Origin: Saprospiraceae bacterium
Lineage (GTDB): Bacteria > Bacteroidota > Bacteroidia > Chitinophagales > Saprospiraceae
Direction: 5' to 3'
DNA: 64,000 nucleotides
NCBI GenBank assembly: GCA_041392805.1
Contig: JAWKLJ010000002.1
Coordinates: 2,371,001 to 2,435,000 of the forward strand
Positions 61,401 through 64,000 of the stretch are shown piece by piece (the stretch's first letter is position 1; each line of letters begins with the position of its first letter). A program made the translations under genes and the position numbers. The notes below the pieces were generated by a model, which was given only the letters and a program-made list of their open reading frames with translations, searched no databases and was not told where the DNA came from.

Positions 61401-61712
61401 TCAAAGTGCAGCATCAATTTTCTGGGCTAAAACCTTTTTTGTCGTAACCCCTACTTGTTTGTCAACAACCTCTCCATCTTTCAAAATAAGGATAGTTGGG
61501 ATGCTACGAATACCATATTTCATGGATATTTCCGGGTTGTCGTCTACATTTACCTTCCCAATCAATGCTTTGTTTTCGTATTCAGTGGACAATTCTTCGA
61601 TGATTGGTCCAATCATCCGGCATGGTCCACACCATTCTGCCCAGAAGTCAACAACTGTTACGCCTTCTGTCGCTTTAGTGTCGAAATTAATATCTGTGAA
61701 TTCAAATGCCAT
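61401..61712 (-). CDS. trxA: Thioredoxin
   Basis: A 103-residue protein of standard thioredoxin size with the redox motif WCGPC (Cys28, Cys31), the cis-Pro in IRSIPTILIL and the buried Asp of VVDFWAEW. Cytoplasmic disulfide reductant. A TATATTTG box lies 70 bp upstream. Confidence 0.97.
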   Translation of the reverse strand: MAFEFTDINFDTKATEGVTVVDFWAEWCGPCRMIGPIIEELSTEYENKALIGKVNVDDNPEISMKYGIRSIPTILILKDGEVVDKQVGVTTKKVLAQKIDAAL

Positions 61713-61782
61713 TATCTGTCGTTTTTGAATAGTTACGTAATAATTACATCTTGATACAACAGCTTCTTGCTGCTATTGGTTG

Positions 61783-61790
61783 CAAATATA
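61783..61790 (-). promoter_or_regulatory. Candidate promoter box of trxA
   Basis: TATATTTG on the minus strand, about 70 bp upstream of the trxA start. Matches the Bacteroidota -7 consensus. Confidence 0.45.
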
Positions 61791-61886
61791 TAGATAAACT
61801 TGCAATGAAGTTGTCGATTCTAAGACATTCTTTAGACGATTAAAAACTAAAATAGGTACATTCACCATCAAATTATTTTTTAAGAA

Positions 61887-62987
61887 ATGGCAATAAAAAG
61901 AAAAGTGTTTTGGATAGGCCTTGGGGTGCTAGCGCTGCTTTTAAAGGCGATAGGCAATGTTCAACCCTTATGGGTGGAGACTTATTACAGTAGAGGTGTT
62001 TTTTTACCTATCCGCGCTTTTTTTGATATTTTTTTGGGATGGATCCCTTTTCCTATCCTTTATTTATTGGTGCCCTTTTTAATGGTCTGGACATGGCAAA
62101 GTATCCGAAAAATTATCCGCCAAAACCATACTTGGGCAGCGAGACTTTGGCATATTACCCTTAGCTTTGCTGCTTTCCTGGGCGGCAGTTTATTTGCTTT
62201 TTTGATGTTATGGGGTTTTAATTATGGTCGTATATCAATTGAAGATCAGTTAGGTATACAACCCGAACCGCTAACTAAGGAAGAAATTTGGGAAGCCCTT
62301 CGGGCTGAAACCATCGTCATTAGCGAATTGAGAGCTAAAATCCCCAGTGCTTCAGCTGCGGCGCTAAATCGAGCTGATTTGCCAGTCAACTTGGAAGCCG
62401 TTTTGCGGGATCAACTAAAGACCTGGCTGAAGAAAAATGGGTTCCCTGCCTGGTCGAATGCCAGGGCCCATAAAATTTATCCTAAAGGTATATTTTTGAG
62501 ATTCAGCTCCTCAGGGTTGTATTTCCCTTTTTCTGGACAAGGGCAGGTTGATGGGGGCTTGCATCCTTTGCAATGGCCTTATGTAATGACCCATGAGATG
62601 GGACACGCCTATGGCTTTGGTGATGAAGGGACGTGTAATTTTCTCGCCTATGTAGCCTGCGCTGAGGCCAAAGACCCCGCGATAGCTTATATGGCCCGAC
62701 TCGCCTACTGGCGAACCTTGGCTACGAACTATTTGCGTTATGAGCCAGAGCAGTATCGGGACTTTCGAAAGGAGTTACCCGCTGGTATCCAGGCTGACCT
62801 TGATGCCATCAATCAAAATCTGAGAGATTATCCCGACATCATGCCCCGTTTTCGTTATGCCGCTTATGATGCTTACCTCAAGGCGCAGGGAATCAAGGAG
62901 GGAATGATGAATTACAGCAGGGTCATGATGCTTGTAAAAGCCTGGAAGGAAAAGAAGGAGGGGGAAGGGGATTTTAATCAAAATTAA
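61887..62987 (+). CDS. DUF3810 membrane metallopeptidase-like protein
   Basis: A 366-residue protein from ATG 61887 with three N-terminal membrane spans (WIGLGVLALLLKAI; PFPILYLLVPFLMVWTW; LSFAAFLGGSLFAFLMLWGF), then a soluble domain. The motif MTHEMGHAYGFGDEGTCNFL contains HExGH-like zinc ligands and a downstream Glu (GDEGTCNFLAY), so it may be a zinc peptidase. This matches the DUF3810 family, confined mostly to Bacteroidota and Firmicutes. Substrate unknown. Confidence 0.88.
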   Translation: MAIKRKVFWIGLGVLALLLKAIGNVQPLWVETYYSRGVFLPIRAFFDIFLGWIPFPILYLLVPFLMVWTWQSIRKIIRQNHTWAARLWHITLSFAAFLGGSLFAFLMLWGFNYGRISIEDQLGIQPEPLTKEEIWEALRAETIVISELRAKIPSASAAALNRADLPVNLEAVLRDQLKTWLKKNGFPAWSNARAHKIYPKGIFLRFSSSGLYFPFSGQGQVDGGLHPLQWPYVMTHEMGHAYGFGDEGTCNFLAYVACAEAKDPAIAYMARLAYWRTLATNYLRYEPEQYRDFRKELPAGIQADLDAINQNLRDYPDIMPRFRYAAYDAYLKAQGIKEGMMNYSRVMMLVKAWKEKKEGEGDFNQN

Positions 62988-63016
62988 AATGTCAGGGGCA
63001 TGGCTGGGGAAGGTTG

Positions 63017-63180
63017 AGAGCGTGTTTGGAGGTCACCCTTTGGGCTAAAAACCATCTCTTTTTCGCTGATACTTCGTTGCTTTTTTCGTCCGTACCTAAG
63101 GGTATGCACTTCAAAAAGCGCCTTGTCTCATCAAAAAAATGACGCTTTTTATCTCCAAAAGCGACCTCCAAACATGCTCT
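63017..63180. repeat. 164-bp palindromic element E
   Basis: AGAGCGTGTTTGGAGGTC at the left is mirrored by GACCTCCAAACATGCTCT at the right. The arms pair along most of their length (GGTACGGACG.../...GGGTATGCAC around a TAAG loop). It shares the word AAAACCATCTC and its size with element A, so the two may be related. A short minus-strand frame inside is not credited. Confidence 0.7.
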
Positions 63181-63250
63181 GAAAGTCACGACACATCTTA
63201 TATGATCTTATATTCCTTATATGGTTCAAAAAAAAGCTAGGCCCAAGCCA

Positions 63251-63348
63251 ACCCTCCAATACCTCCACTACCTACACGTCCAAAAAAAAAAACCTCAAGC
63301 CAACCCTCCATTACCTCTATAACTCCACTACCTCCACGTCCAAAAAAA
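63251..63348. repeat. Two tandem copies of the CTCCACTACCTC...CGTCCAAAAAAA motif
   Basis: Units at 63251-63292 and 63302-63348, each CCAACCCTCCA.TACCT...ACGTCCAAAAAAA. Followed by AATCAAAATGGCAATAAAAAT (63364-), the same neighbour as in the 37.5-kb region. Confidence 0.6.
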
Positions 63349-63396
63349 CACTAGCCACCAAAGAATCAAAATGGCAATAAAAATTATTTCCCCAAC

Positions 63397-63747
63397 TCAG
63401 CCCCCCGAGCGCTTCGTCTGCGTATACCCTTTTTCTTTTAGGATAGTTACCACCTTATCACGATGATCTCCTTGGAGAATGATCTCTCCATCCTTGACGC
63501 TCCCGCCGACCCCACATTTTCCTTTGAGTACCTTGCCTAATTCTTTTAAGGTGTCTTCGGGGCCAACAAAACCTGTGACCAAGGTTACTTCCTTGCCCTT
63601 ACGTTGTTTTTTATCGAGGCTGACCCTAAGTTTTTGTTGGTTTTCCGGAACCTCGGCAGTTTCCTCCGTTTCCTCAAAGTGGTATTCAAAATCGGGATTC
63701 GTGGAGAAAACGATACCAAGTCGACCTTTTTTTTGTTGCTTAGCCAT
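63397..63747 (-). CDS. SUI1/eIF1-like translation factor (YciH family)
   Basis: A 116-residue protein from ATG 63747. An N-terminal tail precedes the SUI1 fold (LRVSLDKKQRKGKEVTLVTG, LKELGKVLKGKCGVGGSVKD, EIILQGDHRDKVVTILKEKG). The GVGGS-K and QGDHRD motifs are diagnostic. It helps start-codon discrimination in some bacteria. Confidence 0.93.
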   Translation of the reverse strand: MAKQQKKGRLGIVFSTNPDFEYHFEETEETAEVPENQQKLRVSLDKKQRKGKEVTLVTGFVGPEDTLKELGKVLKGKCGVGGSVKDGEIILQGDHRDKVVTILKEKGYTQTKRSGG

Positions 63748-63839
63748 ATCAATTTAATTATTCATTGATTTGAAAATATTTACAAAAGTAGTAAAAGAAG
63801 GAAATGTTCATGGCGGAGTTCAAATTCTCTATTTCAAAA

Positions 63840-63861
63840 TGCGGAACTTATGCATTCCGCA
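63840..63861. terminator. Small hairpin
   Basis: TGCGGAA/TTCCGCA with an 8-base loop, between the SUI1 gene start and the gene entering at the right edge. No T tract; role unclear. Confidence 0.3.
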
Positions 63862-63986
63862 CTACTAAATCCGCGTATTTTTTATACTTTGGGGGCGTTT
63901 TACAGCATGCCGCCACAAGTATAGCGGAAAATAGAAAACTATCAATAAATCAATAGTGAAAGTGTATTGCTAATAAAATCAGATTT

Positions 63987-64000
63987 ATGAGTCAAGCACA
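63987..64000 (+). CDS. Start of a gene cut by the window edge
   Basis: ATGAGTCAAGCACA at the extreme right follows an AT-rich leader (AATAAAATCAGATTT) and could be the first codons (MSQA) of a gene. Only four codons are visible. Confidence 0.35.

Overview
The window looks chromosomal and comes from a Bacteroidota bacterium, most likely of the Saprospiria type (inference). The evidence is a secreted protein with type IX secretion (T9SS) C-terminal sorting domains, FISUMP and DUF3810 family proteins, a hybrid histidine kinase with an AraC output domain, promoter-like TAnnTTTG boxes, and many lipoproteins. Core chromosomal genes (dnaA, gyrA, trxA, tRNA-Pro, tRNA-Ser) are spread between 35 and 64 kb. 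The first 35 kb is accessory in character.

Layout. 1-1.3 kb: 3' end of a hybrid two-component regulator. 1.7-8 kb: six codirectional genes for exported proteins (crystallin-like, caspase-like, two unknowns, papain-like protease, FISUMP lipoprotein); the last two are bracketed by two direct copies of a 163-bp palindromic element. 8-9.4 kb: decayed sequence with a minus-strand gene remnant. 9.4-18.06 kb: a clearly GC-richer block with an exported amidohydrolase and a three-gene system. 18-23 kb: repeat-rich sequence with tandem 65-bp units, hairpins and duplicated segments around a few secreted or small unknown genes. 23.4-24.7 kb: an HNH nuclease pair and a GC-rich SLOG/DprA-like gene. 25-34 kb: a truncated TPR gene, a T9SS cargo, an S74-like secreted protein, an ISL3-family insertion sequence next to a broken KilA-N gene, and a small unknown operon. 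35-64 kb: tRNAs, dnaA, a tripartite efflux operon, an FAD oxidoreductase, a 2044-residue alpha-2-macroglobulin, a LytTR two-component pair, miaE-like, gyrA, a TPR protein, an S4 protein, PPK2, DUF58, trxA, DUF3810 and a SUI1 factor.

The most interesting unit is 11084-18056. Gene 1 has an N-terminal EAD11-like adaptor and an inactive-STAND-like region. Gene 2 is a MoxR-type AAA+ ATPase. Gene 3 is a roughly 1500-residue protein with three membrane spans, a CoxE-like N-terminus, a vWA-like domain, then WG-type repeats, a carboxypeptidase-regulatory-like domain, thrombospondin type 3 repeats and a C-terminal formylglycine-generating-enzyme (FGE)/C-lectin domain. Motif placement puts the FGE domain outside the cytoplasm and the vWA domain inside. 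The last about 30 codons of the FGE domain carry the NNC-codon pattern expected of a diversity-generating retroelement (DGR) variable region. I read this as an envelope-spanning sensor of the vWA-MoxR ternary conflict-system class with a possibly diversifiable sensor tip. No reverse transcriptase or template repeat is visible in the window.

A second theme is structured repeats: at least six kinds of long imperfect palindromes plus families of short hairpins. One pair (40980-41111 and 54859-54993) keeps its base and tip but changes its stem sequence while keeping it self-complementary.
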